Below, piece after piece: positions 18,601 to 25,766 of a stretch of 64,000 nt of DNA. The DNA is from an uncultured Rhizobium sp. GTDB lineage: Bacteria > Pseudomonadota > Alphaproteobacteria > Rhizobiales > Rhizobiaceae. Where the stretch lies: positions 248,001-312,000 of the forward strand of contig CAMFIE010000002.1 of NCBI GenBank assembly GCA_945952315.1. Reading direction: 5' to 3'. A model generated the notes under the pieces. That model searched no databases. It was not told the origin of the DNA and saw nothing but the letters and a program-made list of their open reading frames with translations. How positions within the stretch are numbered: the stretch's first letter is position 1; the number at the start of each line of letters is the position of its first letter. A program made the position numbers and the translations under genes.

Positions 18601-19562
18601 AGACCGGCAAACTGCTCGGCAATCATCTGGTCGCTCGGCGGCATGCGGCGGCCGAACTGTTCCATGGCTTCGGCAACGGCAAGCAGCCGCCCTTCGAGCG
18701 CGTGGATCGCCGGGTTCGGATTGAGCGTGCCGAGCTGCGCCTTGATATCGTCCAGACGATAGGCGAGCGAGACGATCTCGTCGCGCATCGGTGCCGGATC
18801 GAATTCCGACATGCGCCGCTCCAGACCACCCCAGCGGCTGTCCATCTGCCGCATCGTTTCCTCGCGGGCAAGCCCGTCGATCATCGCGCGCAGATCCTCG
18901 AATTCGGCGCGCAGGTCCGCGCTGCCGCCGCGATTGCGGTTCTGGTGGCCGAGCAGATCGATGCTTTCGCCAAGCCGGGCAAGCTCGGCGCGCAGGTCAT
19001 CGCTTGCGCCATACTGGCTGGCATTGGAGCGGATATCGCGCATTTCATTGCGAAGGGCGGACATTTCGCGGGCAACGCCATCATTGATGTCGCGCTTCAG
19101 TTCTTCGCGCAGCGAAACGAGTGCCTGGGCAATATCCTTCAGCGAATGGTCGTTTGACGGGGCGGGCGCCCGGTAGGACGGTTGCGGCGCCGGCTGCGGC
19201 TCGCGGTATTGCGGTGCAGGTGCTGCCTCGCGGCGCGGCGCGCCATAGCCATCGGCAAGACGACGCTCGACTTCGCGGCGCAGGCTGTTGCCGCGGCTTT
19301 CCGGCTGCGGGATCGGCGGACGGGCAGCGCTCGAAAGCGCCCGGTTGCGGCTTTCCTCCAGCATGCGCTGGCGCTCGCGAATTTCAGAGAGCGGATCCGG
19401 GCGATTGTCGCGGGGGTCCTGCGGGCGGGCGCGGTAATCTCGTGTGGAAGCCTGCCCAACCAGCCCTTCGATGCGGGCCTCGAGCCCCTCGATGGTGCGG
19501 CTCAGCGCATCCAGCGAAGACCTTTCGCCAAGCCGGTTCTGTGTCGATCGGTTACCGTTCAT
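15657..19562 (-). CDS. podJ: PodJ-like polar localization protein (coiled coil, TM, Sel1 repeats, peptidoglycan-binding)
   Basis: A protein of about 1301 residues. Residues 1 to about 880 are cytoplasmic, rich in heptad-like helices (LDALSRTIEGLEARIEGLV and many LE..L repeats) with acidic linkers. A single membrane helix (RPILMAVGAVLLAIMTLP) lies at about 888-908. It is followed by a Pro/Ala-rich periplasmic linker, four Sel1/TPR-like repeats at about 1044-1187 (e.g. ADWYQKAADKGFAPAQYRLA), and a C-terminal peptidoglycan-binding domain (IQAILNNNGFDAGKPDGEMG). This layout is that of PodJ, which marks the new or growing pole and recruits division and polarity factors in Caulobacter and Agrobacterium. 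In Agrobacterium podJ likewise lies next to beta-oxidation genes. The alternative is a generic Sel1-repeat protein. Confidence 0.85.
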   Translation of the reverse strand: MNGNRSTQNRLGERSSLDALSRTIEGLEARIEGLVGQASTRDYRARPQDPRDNRPDPLSEIRERQRMLEESRNRALSSAARPPIPQPESRGNSLRREVERRLADGYGAPRREAAPAPQYREPQPAPQPSYRAPAPSNDHSLKDIAQALVSLREELKRDINDGVAREMSALRNEMRDIRSNASQYGASDDLRAELARLGESIDLLGHQNRNRGGSADLRAEFEDLRAMIDGLAREETMRQMDSRWGGLERRMSEFDPAPMRDEIVSLAYRLDDIKAQLGTLNPNPAIHALEGRLLAVAEAMEQFGRRMPPSDQMIAEQFAGLDLRLDEISRAIAAGSRALQAQEPEHIARLDHRLAALADQIHQISEQANKRPDPAMELARRMEMLAARVEQIAAASSGVEAAAHLEERLDQLSYMLERTQQAAPAAELTGFLSDISRKIDALDNSPVNEQLTQRLEYLARRIDEFEYPQLATGNAGDGALLRLETRLSDIARRLDETVAAPAPDNRALKGLEDQIAHLAELISRPAAVAGAVAASASPEMEHRLASIEDYMATSDEYIIEAARQAAEAVMEAYNRNGGAPANVDMSALSALAGDLRHLEEIAQNSEERNNRTFEALHDTLLQIAGRLDEMDMRMRGEPSVADREPPVRPAPAMPRADYNPVNLANDAFFQQEAPPVREPQAQAPRGPLVYQEDHFSFDNSAGAYADPRQNMSGPVIRTVEPDLADAVEEAAREMAAVSPQQPQAKVTSGFLSNLTSRFLRKGKEKAAKGGAAAGDRELVDPAPPMVPDDEMLHGSDAELLEPGSGKPDIKSILDRVRSSQMKQAAAPESGGRSDLIAAARRAAQAAAQETGQAGAARGKARKASNPGKAQAAPAEGSLLSRNRRPILMAVGAVLLAIMTLPMVKTFINGSPAPQAVEANVAAAPAAPSAPQPVIKVDPAKLEGEAKTVTAKPALAAPSNSAPAAAPAPAIAAPAAGNDGADAGVAKADPARLVAAAPLSGDPAATPLAAPAAAPTATIAVPAGLEPKALADAATGGDPLALFEIGARYTDGRGVPADLKAAADWYQKAADKGFAPAQYRLANLYEKGNGVERDVQKAIGLYEKAAASGNASAMHNLAVLYATGIDGKPDNAKAVEWFAKAADLGVADSQFNLAILYARGNGIPQNLEESYKWFAIAAKGGDKDAAQKRDDVANAMNPDQLKSARAKVDLWKAKVIDPRANSTDVPDTWTGKGLKTATVDMKKAIRNIQAILNNNGFDAGKPDGEMGAKTVAAIKAFQSKAGMTPDGRITDQLVKELLARNK

Positions 19563-19796
19563 CTTGTCTGCTCGCTTCGGCGGTTCCACCCGGACATTCG
19601 GGCCATTTTCGGGAATGGACCGGGCCGTCCGCGCTCAAATGGCCCTGCCGCCACCTGCCGCGATTCCCCTCTCTAGAGTGCCTGTCTTTCCCGGACCTGA
19701 CCGCGCCCGCGGTATCAGCCTGAAGAAAGCCTCGGATCATAGAGTTCGGCCACTTGCATTCCGCAGTGCACCTTCCGACAGTTATGGTAAACAACT

Positions 19797-19898
19797 GGTT
19801 AACCATGGTCGAAAAAATTTAACCTTTCGAAAGAACAGGAGCACACTCGGCCGGGCAGATTCGTGTGCGTTAAGCAGGCCTTTAACAGGTCGCGACCT
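19797..19898. promoter_or_regulatory. Cluster of TTAA-containing and palindromic sites upstream of the podJ-like gene
   Basis: Within the 508-bp gap 19563-20070, about 240-340 bp upstream of podJ, lie GGTTAACC (19797-19804), TTTAACC (19818-19824), GTTAA-N8-TTAAC (19869-19886) and the perfect 12-bp palindrome AGGTCGCGACCT (19887-19898). TTAA pairs resemble CtrA boxes, though the spacing here is 8 rather than the usual 7. The role is inferred. Confidence 0.35.
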
Positions 19899-19984
19899 AG
19901 AGTTCCGTCAGTTGCAGTTCAAACCGTAATCCCCCGCCGGGCCGTCAGCCGCAGTGATTTGCGAAACCGATGATCCGAGATAAA

Positions 19985-20008
19985 TTTGACGTTTACGCGC
20001 ACGTCAAA
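19985..20008 (+). promoter_or_regulatory. Inverted repeat TTTGACGT-N8-ACGTCAAA, candidate operator of the beta-oxidation operon
   Basis: A perfect 8-bp inverted repeat with an 8-bp spacer, 62 bp upstream of the acyl-CoA dehydrogenase start. The half site and the inner TTTACG resemble the TTTACG/ACGTCAA elements described for MerR- and TetR-type regulators of fatty-acid and branched-chain acyl-CoA degradation in proteobacteria (LiuR class). The regulator gene is not in the window. Confidence 0.55.
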
Positions 20009-20070
20009 ATCTGTAATATCTGACACAGGTCCGGAGGCGAATCCGGAGATGAGGCAAAGGGACAGGACAG

Positions 20071-21867
20071 ATGCCGATTTACAAGGCCCCGGTAAATGAG
20101 ACGCTTTTCATCCTGAACGAGGTGCTTCACCTCGACCGTTACAACAATCTTCCCGGTTTCGAAGACGCAACGCCCGACATGCTGGAGGCCATCACCGGAG
20201 AGGCGGCAAAGCTTGCGGAAGAGGTGCTTTTCCCGGTGAACCTTTCCGGTGATCAGGAAGGCTGCACCCGAAACGAGGACGGCAGCGTCTCGGTGCCGAA
20301 GGGGTTCAAGGAGGCCTTCGACACCTATTGTGCAGGCGGCTGGCTGGGGCTTTCAGTTCCGGCAGAGGTGGGCGGGCAGGGGCTTCCCTACACGCTGCAC
20401 ACGGCGGTCGGCGAATATATGTCGTCGGCCAACATGGCGCTCACCATGTATCCGGGCCTGACGCAGGGGGCAATTGCCGCGATCCTCGTCCACGGCTCCG
20501 AGGAACAGAAGGCGACCTATCTGCCGAAAATGGTGGAAGGCACCTGGACCGGCACGATGAACCTCACGGAACCCCATTGCGGCACCGATCTCGGCCTGCT
20601 GCGCACCAAGGCCGTGCCCGCCGGTGACGGCAGCTACCGGATCTCCGGCCAGAAGATCTTCATTTCCGCCGGCGAACACGGCATGAGCGAAAACATCATC
20701 CATCTGGTGCTCGCCCGCATCGAGGGCGCACCGGACGGCGTGAAGGGCATTTCGCTCTTCATCGTGCCGAAATTCATCCTGAAGGATGATGGCACGCCCG
20801 GCACCCGCAACGGCGTGTCCTGCGGTGCGATCGAGCACAAGATGGGCATTCACGGCAATGCCACCTGCGTGATGAATTATGACGGCGCGACCGGCTATCT
20901 GATCGGACAGGAAAACAAGGGCCTGAACGCCATGTTCGTGATGATGAACGAGGCGCGGCTTGGCGTCGGCCTGCAGGGGCTTTCGGTCGCGGAAGTGGCC
21001 TATCAGAACGCGGTCAACTATGCGCGCGAGCGCATTCAGGGTCGCTCGCTCTCCGGCGTCAAGGCACCGGACAAGAAGGCTGATCCGCTGATCGTGCATC
21101 CCGATATCCGACGCGCGCTGATGACGATCCGCGCCTTCAACGAGGCGGGTCGGGCCTTTACGCTGTGGACGGCGCTGAAATCCGATATCGCCCACCGCTC
21201 GCCCGACGAGAAGGACCGGCAGGAGGCTGACGACATCCTCGGCCTGATGACACCGATCCTGAAAGGTGTGCTGACCGACAAGGGCTTTGACCATGCGGTG
21301 ATGGCGCAGCAGGTCTATGGCGGCCATGGCTATATCGAAGAGCACGGCATGAGCCAGTATGTGCGCGATGCGCGCATCGCGATGATCTATGAAGGTGCAA
21401 ACGGCATCCAGGCGCTCGATCTGGTCGGCCGCAAGCTGGCGCTGAATGGCGGCCGCTCCGTGATGGCGCTGTTCAAGGAAGTGGGCGATTTCTGCGAGGC
21501 AAACCGTGCGGACGAGGCGATGGCCCCCTTTACCAAGGGCATCAAGAAGGGCTTGAACGACCTTCAGGCCGCCACCATGTGGTTCATGCAGAATGCCATG
21601 GCCAAGCCCGATAATGCCGGTGCCGGCTCCACCGATTACATGCATCTCTTCGGTCTGGTCGTGCTCGGCTATATGTGGGGCCTGATGGCCAAGGCAGCCA
21701 ACGAAGGTCTGGCTTCCGGCGATGCTTCCAAGGCGGCATTCTACGAGGCGAAACTGACGACGGCCCGCTTCTACATGGAGCGCATCCTGCCGGAAACGGC
21801 GCTGCGCAAGACCCGGATCGAGGCCGGGGCCGACACGATGATGGCGCTTGCCGCCGAAGCATTCTGA
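20071..21867 (+). CDS. Acyl-CoA dehydrogenase (long form with C-terminal extension domain)
   Basis: A 598-residue FAD enzyme that would catalyse the first step of fatty acyl-CoA beta-oxidation. Visible: an N-terminal helical domain preceded by the short extension found in the FadE-like long forms; the flavin-binding middle domain with [19 protein letters not shown] and [19 protein letters not shown]; and the C-terminal helical domain with [41 protein letters not shown] and [13 protein letters not shown], the last two being family signatures around the FAD and catalytic region. A last domain of about 120 residues follows, as in the C-terminal-extended family. It heads an operon with a thiolase and FadB, behind an inverted-repeat operator at 19985. 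Confidence 0.95.
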   Translation: MPIYKAPVNETLFILNEVLHLDRYNNLPGFEDATPDMLEAITGEAAKLAEEVLFPVNLSGDQEGCTRNEDGSVSVPKGFKEAFDTYCAGGWLGLSVPAEVGGQGLPYTLHTAVGEYMSSANMALTMYPGLTQGAIAAILVHGSEEQKATYLPKMVEGTWTGTMNLTEPHCGTDLGLLRTKAVPAGDGSYRISGQKIFISAGEHGMSENIIHLVLARIEGAPDGVKGISLFIVPKFILKDDGTPGTRNGVSCGAIEHKMGIHGNATCVMNYDGATGYLIGQENKGLNAMFVMMNEARLGVGLQGLSVAEVAYQNAVNYARERIQGRSLSGVKAPDKKADPLIVHPDIRRALMTIRAFNEAGRAFTLWTALKSDIAHRSPDEKDRQEADDILGLMTPILKGVLTDKGFDHAVMAQQVYGGHGYIEEHGMSQYVRDARIAMIYEGANGIQALDLVGRKLALNGGRSVMALFKEVGDFCEANRADEAMAPFTKGIKKGLNDLQAATMWFMQNAMAKPDNAGAGSTDYMHLFGLVVLGYMWGLMAKAANEGLASGDASKAAFYEAKLTTARFYMERILPETALRKTRIEAGADTMMALAAEAF

Positions 21868-21977
21868 TTGACATCCGGACCCGCTGCGCCTGAGCATCGG
21901 GTCCTACCCTTTTTGAAAGGCGGACCGGGAGGCCGCCGCCGTCCGCAACCGGACGGTTTGCGAAGGAGCGATCTCAC

Positions 21978-23186
21978 ATGACCGAAGCCTATATTTACGA
22001 CCACGTGCGCACGCCGCGCGGCCGCGGCAAGAAGGATGGCGCCCTGCACGAGGTGCCGACCCCGCGTCTGGGCGCCAAGGTGCTGGAAGCCCTGCGCGAC
22101 CGCAACGGGCTCGACACATCCACTGTCGATGACATCATCTTCGGCTGTGTTGATCCGGTGATGGAAGCAGGCGCGGTGATTGCAAAATCCGCAGCCTTCG
22201 AGGCAGGCTATTCCACCACCGCCCCGGGCATGCAGATCAGCCGTTTCTGTGCGTCGGGTCTCGATGCGGTGAATTTCGCAGCCGCGAAAGTGGCGCAGGG
22301 CGCGGATGACATCGTGATCGCCGGTGGCGTGGAAAGCATGTCGCGCGTCGGCATGGGCATGGCGGGCGGCTCCTGGTACATGGACCCGTCGGTGAATTTC
22401 CCCGGCTATTTCATGCCGCAGGGCGTTTCGGCCGATCTGATTGCCACGAAATACGGCTTTTCCCGCGACGACGTGGATGCCTATGCGGTGGAGAGCCAGC
22501 GCCGTGCGGCGCTCGCCTGGTCGGAAGGCCGGTTTGCGAAATCTGTCATTCCGGTAAAGGACCAGAATGGCCTGGTGATCCTGGATCGCGACGAGCACAT
22601 GCGCCCCGGAACCGACATGCAGTCGCTCGCAAGCCTGAACGCGTCCTTCCAGATGCCGGCCGAAATGGGTGGCTTCGAGGCGGTTGCGCTGCAGGCCCAT
22701 CCGGATGTGGAGCGCATCACCTATGTGCATCACGCCGGCAATTCCTCCGGTATCGTCGATGGGGCCGGTGCGGTTCTCGTCGGCTCGAAGGAGGGTGGCG
22801 CGAAAATGGGGCTGAAGCCGCGCGCCCGCATCCGCGCCTTTGCCAATATCGGTTCTGATCCGGCGCTGATGCTGACCGGCCCTGTCGATGTGACGGAAAA
22901 GCTTCTGAAGCGCACCGGCATGACGCTCGCCGATATCGATCTGTTCGAGCTCAACGAAGCCTTTGCCGCCGTCGTGCTGCGCTTCATGCAGCATTTCGAG
23001 GTTTCCCACGATGTCATGAATGTCAATGGCGGGGCGATTGCCATGGGCCATCCGCTCGGCGCAACCGGGGCGATGATCCTCGGCACGGTGCTTGATGAAC
23101 TGGAGCGGCGCGATCTTTCGACCGCGCTGGTCACGCTGTGCATCGGGGCGGGCATGGGCACCGCCACCATCATCGAACGCGTCTGA
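21978..23186 (+). CDS. fadA: Acetyl-CoA C-acyltransferase (3-ketoacyl-CoA thiolase)
   Basis: A 402-residue thiolase that cleaves 3-ketoacyl-CoA to acetyl-CoA and a shortened acyl-CoA. The acylated cysteine lies in ISRFCASGLDAVNFAA, followed by AGGVESMSRVGMGMAGG, the histidine motif NVNGGAIAMGHPLGATGA and the second cysteine motif CIGAGMGTATIIE. It lies 110 bp after the dehydrogenase and 19 bp before fadB, as expected for a FadA partner in a beta-oxidation complex. GAAGGAG precedes the ATG. A biosynthetic acetoacetyl-CoA thiolase is less likely in this context. Confidence 0.95.
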   Translation: MTEAYIYDHVRTPRGRGKKDGALHEVPTPRLGAKVLEALRDRNGLDTSTVDDIIFGCVDPVMEAGAVIAKSAAFEAGYSTTAPGMQISRFCASGLDAVNFAAAKVAQGADDIVIAGGVESMSRVGMGMAGGSWYMDPSVNFPGYFMPQGVSADLIATKYGFSRDDVDAYAVESQRRAALAWSEGRFAKSVIPVKDQNGLVILDRDEHMRPGTDMQSLASLNASFQMPAEMGGFEAVALQAHPDVERITYVHHAGNSSGIVDGAGAVLVGSKEGGAKMGLKPRARIRAFANIGSDPALMLTGPVDVTEKLLKRTGMTLADIDLFELNEAFAAVVLRFMQHFEVSHDVMNVNGGAIAMGHPLGATGAMILGTVLDELERRDLSTALVTLCIGAGMGTATIIERV

Positions 23187-23205
23187 TTTCCGGGGAGATC
23201 ACAAC

Positions 23206-25425
23206 ATGGCTTACAAGAATTTCACCGTTGAAACCGACGCCGATGGCATTGCGCTCGTCACCTGGGACATGCCGGACAAGTCGATGAACGTGTTCACCGA
23301 AGAGGTGATGGTCGAACTCAATGCCATCACCGATCAGGTGACCGCCGATCCGGCCGTCAAGGGCGTGGTCATCACCTCCGGCAAGTCATCCTTCTCGGGC
23401 GGTGCCGATCTGTCGATGATCAAGGGCATGTTCTCGTTCTATCAGGCGGAAAAGGCAAAGGATGCCTCGGGCGCCGCGCAGAAGCTGTTTGATCTCGTCG
23501 GAAAGATGTCCGGCCTGTTCCGCAAGATCGAGACGGCGGGCAAGCCCTGGGTGTCGGCGATCAACGGCACCTGCATGGGCGGCGCCTTCGAGCTCTCGCT
23601 TGCCTGCCATGGCCGCGTCGCCTCGACCGCGAAGTCGGTGAAGATCGCGCTTCCGGAAGTGAAGGTCGGTATTTTCCCCGGCGCCGGTGGCACGCAGCGT
23701 GTGCCGCGTCTCACCAATGCGCAGGACGCGCTTCAGATGATGACCACCGGATCGTCGCTGACGGCCTCCCGCGCCAAGGCGATGGGCCTCGTGCATCAGG
23801 CGGTCGAACCGGATCAGCTGATCCCGGCGGCAAGGCAGATGATCAAGGATGGTCTGAAAGCCGTTCAGCCCTGGGATGAAAAGGGGTTCAAGGTGCCGGG
23901 TGGCGGCATCTGGACGCCCGCCGCCGCCCAGCTCTGGCCTGCGGCTTCCGCCATCCTGCGCCGTGAGACCGGTGGCAATTATCCCGGCGCGCTCGCCATT
24001 CTGAAATGTGTCTATGAAGGCCTGCAGGTGCCCTTCGATCTGGCGCTGAAGATCGAGCAGCGTTATTTCACCCAGATCCTCCAGACCACCGAAGCCTTCT
24101 CGATGATCCGCTCGCTGTTCATCTCGATGCAGGAGCTTGGCAAGGGTGCCCGCCGCCCGGCAGGCATTGGCAAGACCGAACTGAAGAAGGTGGCCGTTAT
24201 CGGCGCGGGCTTCATGGGCGCATCGATCGGCTATGTGACAGCTGCCGCCGGCATTCCCGTCGTTCTGATCGACCGGGATCAGGAAGCCGCCGACAAGGGC
24301 AAGACCGTCTCCGAAGGGCTGGTGCAGGGATCGGTGCAGAAGGGCCGGATGTCGAAGGAGGAGGGCGAGAAGCTGCTCTCGCTCATCACGCCGACGCCGG
24401 ACTATACCGCGCTCGCCGATGCCGATCTGGTGATCGAGGCCGTGTTCGAGGATCGCGACGTCAAGAAGGCGGTGATCGAGAAGGTCGAGGCGCATCTGAA
24501 GGAAGGCGCGATCTTCGCCTCCAACACCTCGACGCTGCCGATCACGGGGCTTGCCAAGAATTCGAAGCGGCCGAAGGATTTCATCGGCGTGCATTTCTTC
24601 TCGCCCGTCGAGAAGATGATGCTGACGGAGGTGATCCTCGGCAAGGAAACCGGCGACAAGGCGCTGGCCGTTGCTCTCGACTATGTCGCGGCGATCAAGA
24701 AGACGCCGATTGTCGTCAATGACACGCGCGGCTTCTATGTGAACCGCTGCGTCTTCCGCTACATCCACGAAGCCTATGACATGCTGATCGAAGGCGTGCC
24801 TGCCGCGATGATCGAGAATGTCGCCAAGCAGGCCGGCATGCCGGTCGGACCGCTCTCGCTCAATGACGAGGTGGCGATCGATCTGTCGCAGAAGATCCTC
24901 AAGGCCTCGATTGCCGATCTCGGCGAGGCTGCGGTCGATCCGAAGCACATGGCCCTCGTCAACAAGATGGTCGACGAACTGGATCGCAAGGGCCGCAAGA
25001 ATACCCGCGGTTTCTACGAGTATCCGGCAAAGCCCGCAAAGAAGTTCCTCTGGCCGGGCCTGAAAGAGCTCTACCCCCAGCAGAAGGCCGATGCGGTCGA
25101 TCCGCAGATCATCCGCGAGCGCCTGCTGACGACGATTGCGCTGGAAGCGGCCCGCACCATGGAAGAAGGCATTGTCACCGATCCGCGCGAGGCCGATGTC
25201 GGCTCGATCCTCGGCTTCGGCTTTGCGCCTTACACGGGCGGCGCGATTTCCTACATCGACGGCATGGGCATCCCCGCCTTCATCGCCCAGTGCGAGAAGC
25301 TGGCGAAATCCTGTGGCGACCACTTCCAGCCCACCCCGCTCTTGAAAGACCTCGCCGCCAAGGGCGAAACCTTCTACCAGCGCTTCAATCCGTATCCGGC
25401 AGAAACGAAGCGGCGTGAGGGGTAA
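23206..25425 (+). CDS. fadB: Enoyl-CoA hydratase / 3-hydroxyacyl-CoA dehydrogenase fusion (FadB-like)
   Basis: A 739-residue bifunctional enzyme. The N-terminal crotonase domain (about 1-290) shows SGGADLSMIKGM and GTCMGGAFELSLACHGR for the oxyanion hole, then PEVKVGIFPGAGGTQR. The NAD-binding domain (about 325-500) begins VAVIGAGFMGASIGYVTAAA and carries IFASNTSTLPITGLA and FIGVHFFSPVEKM with the catalytic histidine. The C-terminal 3HCDH domains contain DTRGFYVNRC and MPVGPLSLNDEVAID. It carries out the hydration and dehydrogenation steps between the flanking dehydrogenase and thiolase. The start is 19 bp after fadA, with GGGGAG upstream; the frame to 23092 is a shadow of the fadA end. Confidence 0.96.
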   Translation: MAYKNFTVETDADGIALVTWDMPDKSMNVFTEEVMVELNAITDQVTADPAVKGVVITSGKSSFSGGADLSMIKGMFSFYQAEKAKDASGAAQKLFDLVGKMSGLFRKIETAGKPWVSAINGTCMGGAFELSLACHGRVASTAKSVKIALPEVKVGIFPGAGGTQRVPRLTNAQDALQMMTTGSSLTASRAKAMGLVHQAVEPDQLIPAARQMIKDGLKAVQPWDEKGFKVPGGGIWTPAAAQLWPAASAILRRETGGNYPGALAILKCVYEGLQVPFDLALKIEQRYFTQILQTTEAFSMIRSLFISMQELGKGARRPAGIGKTELKKVAVIGAGFMGASIGYVTAAAGIPVVLIDRDQEAADKGKTVSEGLVQGSVQKGRMSKEEGEKLLSLITPTPDYTALADADLVIEAVFEDRDVKKAVIEKVEAHLKEGAIFASNTSTLPITGLAKNSKRPKDFIGVHFFSPVEKMMLTEVILGKETGDKALAVALDYVAAIKKTPIVVNDTRGFYVNRCVFRYIHEAYDMLIEGVPAAMIENVAKQAGMPVGPLSLNDEVAIDLSQKILKASIADLGEAAVDPKHMALVNKMVDELDRKGRKNTRGFYEYPAKPAKKFLWPGLKELYPQQKADAVDPQIIRERLLTTIALEAARTMEEGIVTDPREADVGSILGFGFAPYTGGAISYIDGMGIPAFIAQCEKLAKSCGDHFQPTPLLKDLAAKGETFYQRFNPYPAETKRREG

Positions 25426-25453
25426 CGAACAGCGAAAAGGATTGCCCCTCAAC

Positions 25454-25566
25454 CCCCTGCCGGGACCTTCTCCCCGTCAGGACGGGGAGAAGGGGGCAAG
25501 ACGCTAACCACTCGCGTCCTCCTCCCCGCGAGCGGGGAGAAGGTGGCGGCAGCCGGATGAGGGGCA
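25454..25566. repeat. GC-rich intergenic mosaic repeat (rhizobial RIME-like)
   Basis: The stretch holds two short hairpins (CTTCTCCCCG-TCAGGA-CGGGGAGAAG and CTCCCCGC-GA-GCGGGGAG), followed by AAGGTGGCGGCAGCCGGATG. This is the pattern of the repeated intergenic elements common in Rhizobium and relatives. Only this copy is in the window, so repetitiveness is from family knowledge. Confidence 0.6.
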
Positions 25567-25595
25567 AGGCGGCGCTTCGCACATTTTCCTGAAAA

Positions 25596-25729
25596 GACCC
25601 CCACCCCTGACCCCTCCCCACAAGGGGGAGGGGAATCAGCACCGCATTTGCCGCCTTTGGCAGCCACTAAGGGCGCGGCAAACTCACCCTTCTCCCTCCC
25701 CCTTGTGGGGAGGGGCAGGGGTGGGGGTC
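25596..25729. repeat. Long inverted repeat with 36-bp arms between fadB and the hybrid kinase
   Basis: The left arm 25596-25632 (begins GACCCCCACCCCTGA) and right arm 25694-25729 are near-perfect reverse complements, differing by one inserted A in the left arm; the loop is about 61 bp. Each arm also contains the smaller palindrome CCTCCCC-ACAA-GGGGGAGG. It may terminate both convergent transcripts or be a decayed mobile palindromic element. Confidence 0.75.
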
Positions 25730-25766
25730 GATCATGCGTTGGGTATCGACGGAAACCGAAGTTCCC

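Noticed and set aside
17184-19157. Long plus-strand open frame opposite the podJ-like gene (657 codons)
   Set aside because: Translation is His/Arg/Gly-rich without domains, and it lies wholly antisense to a well-supported gene; typical high-GC shadow.
23386-25452. Minus-strand open frame of 688 codons opposite fadB
   Set aside because: Antisense to a complete bifunctional enzyme; Arg/His-rich translation without family features.
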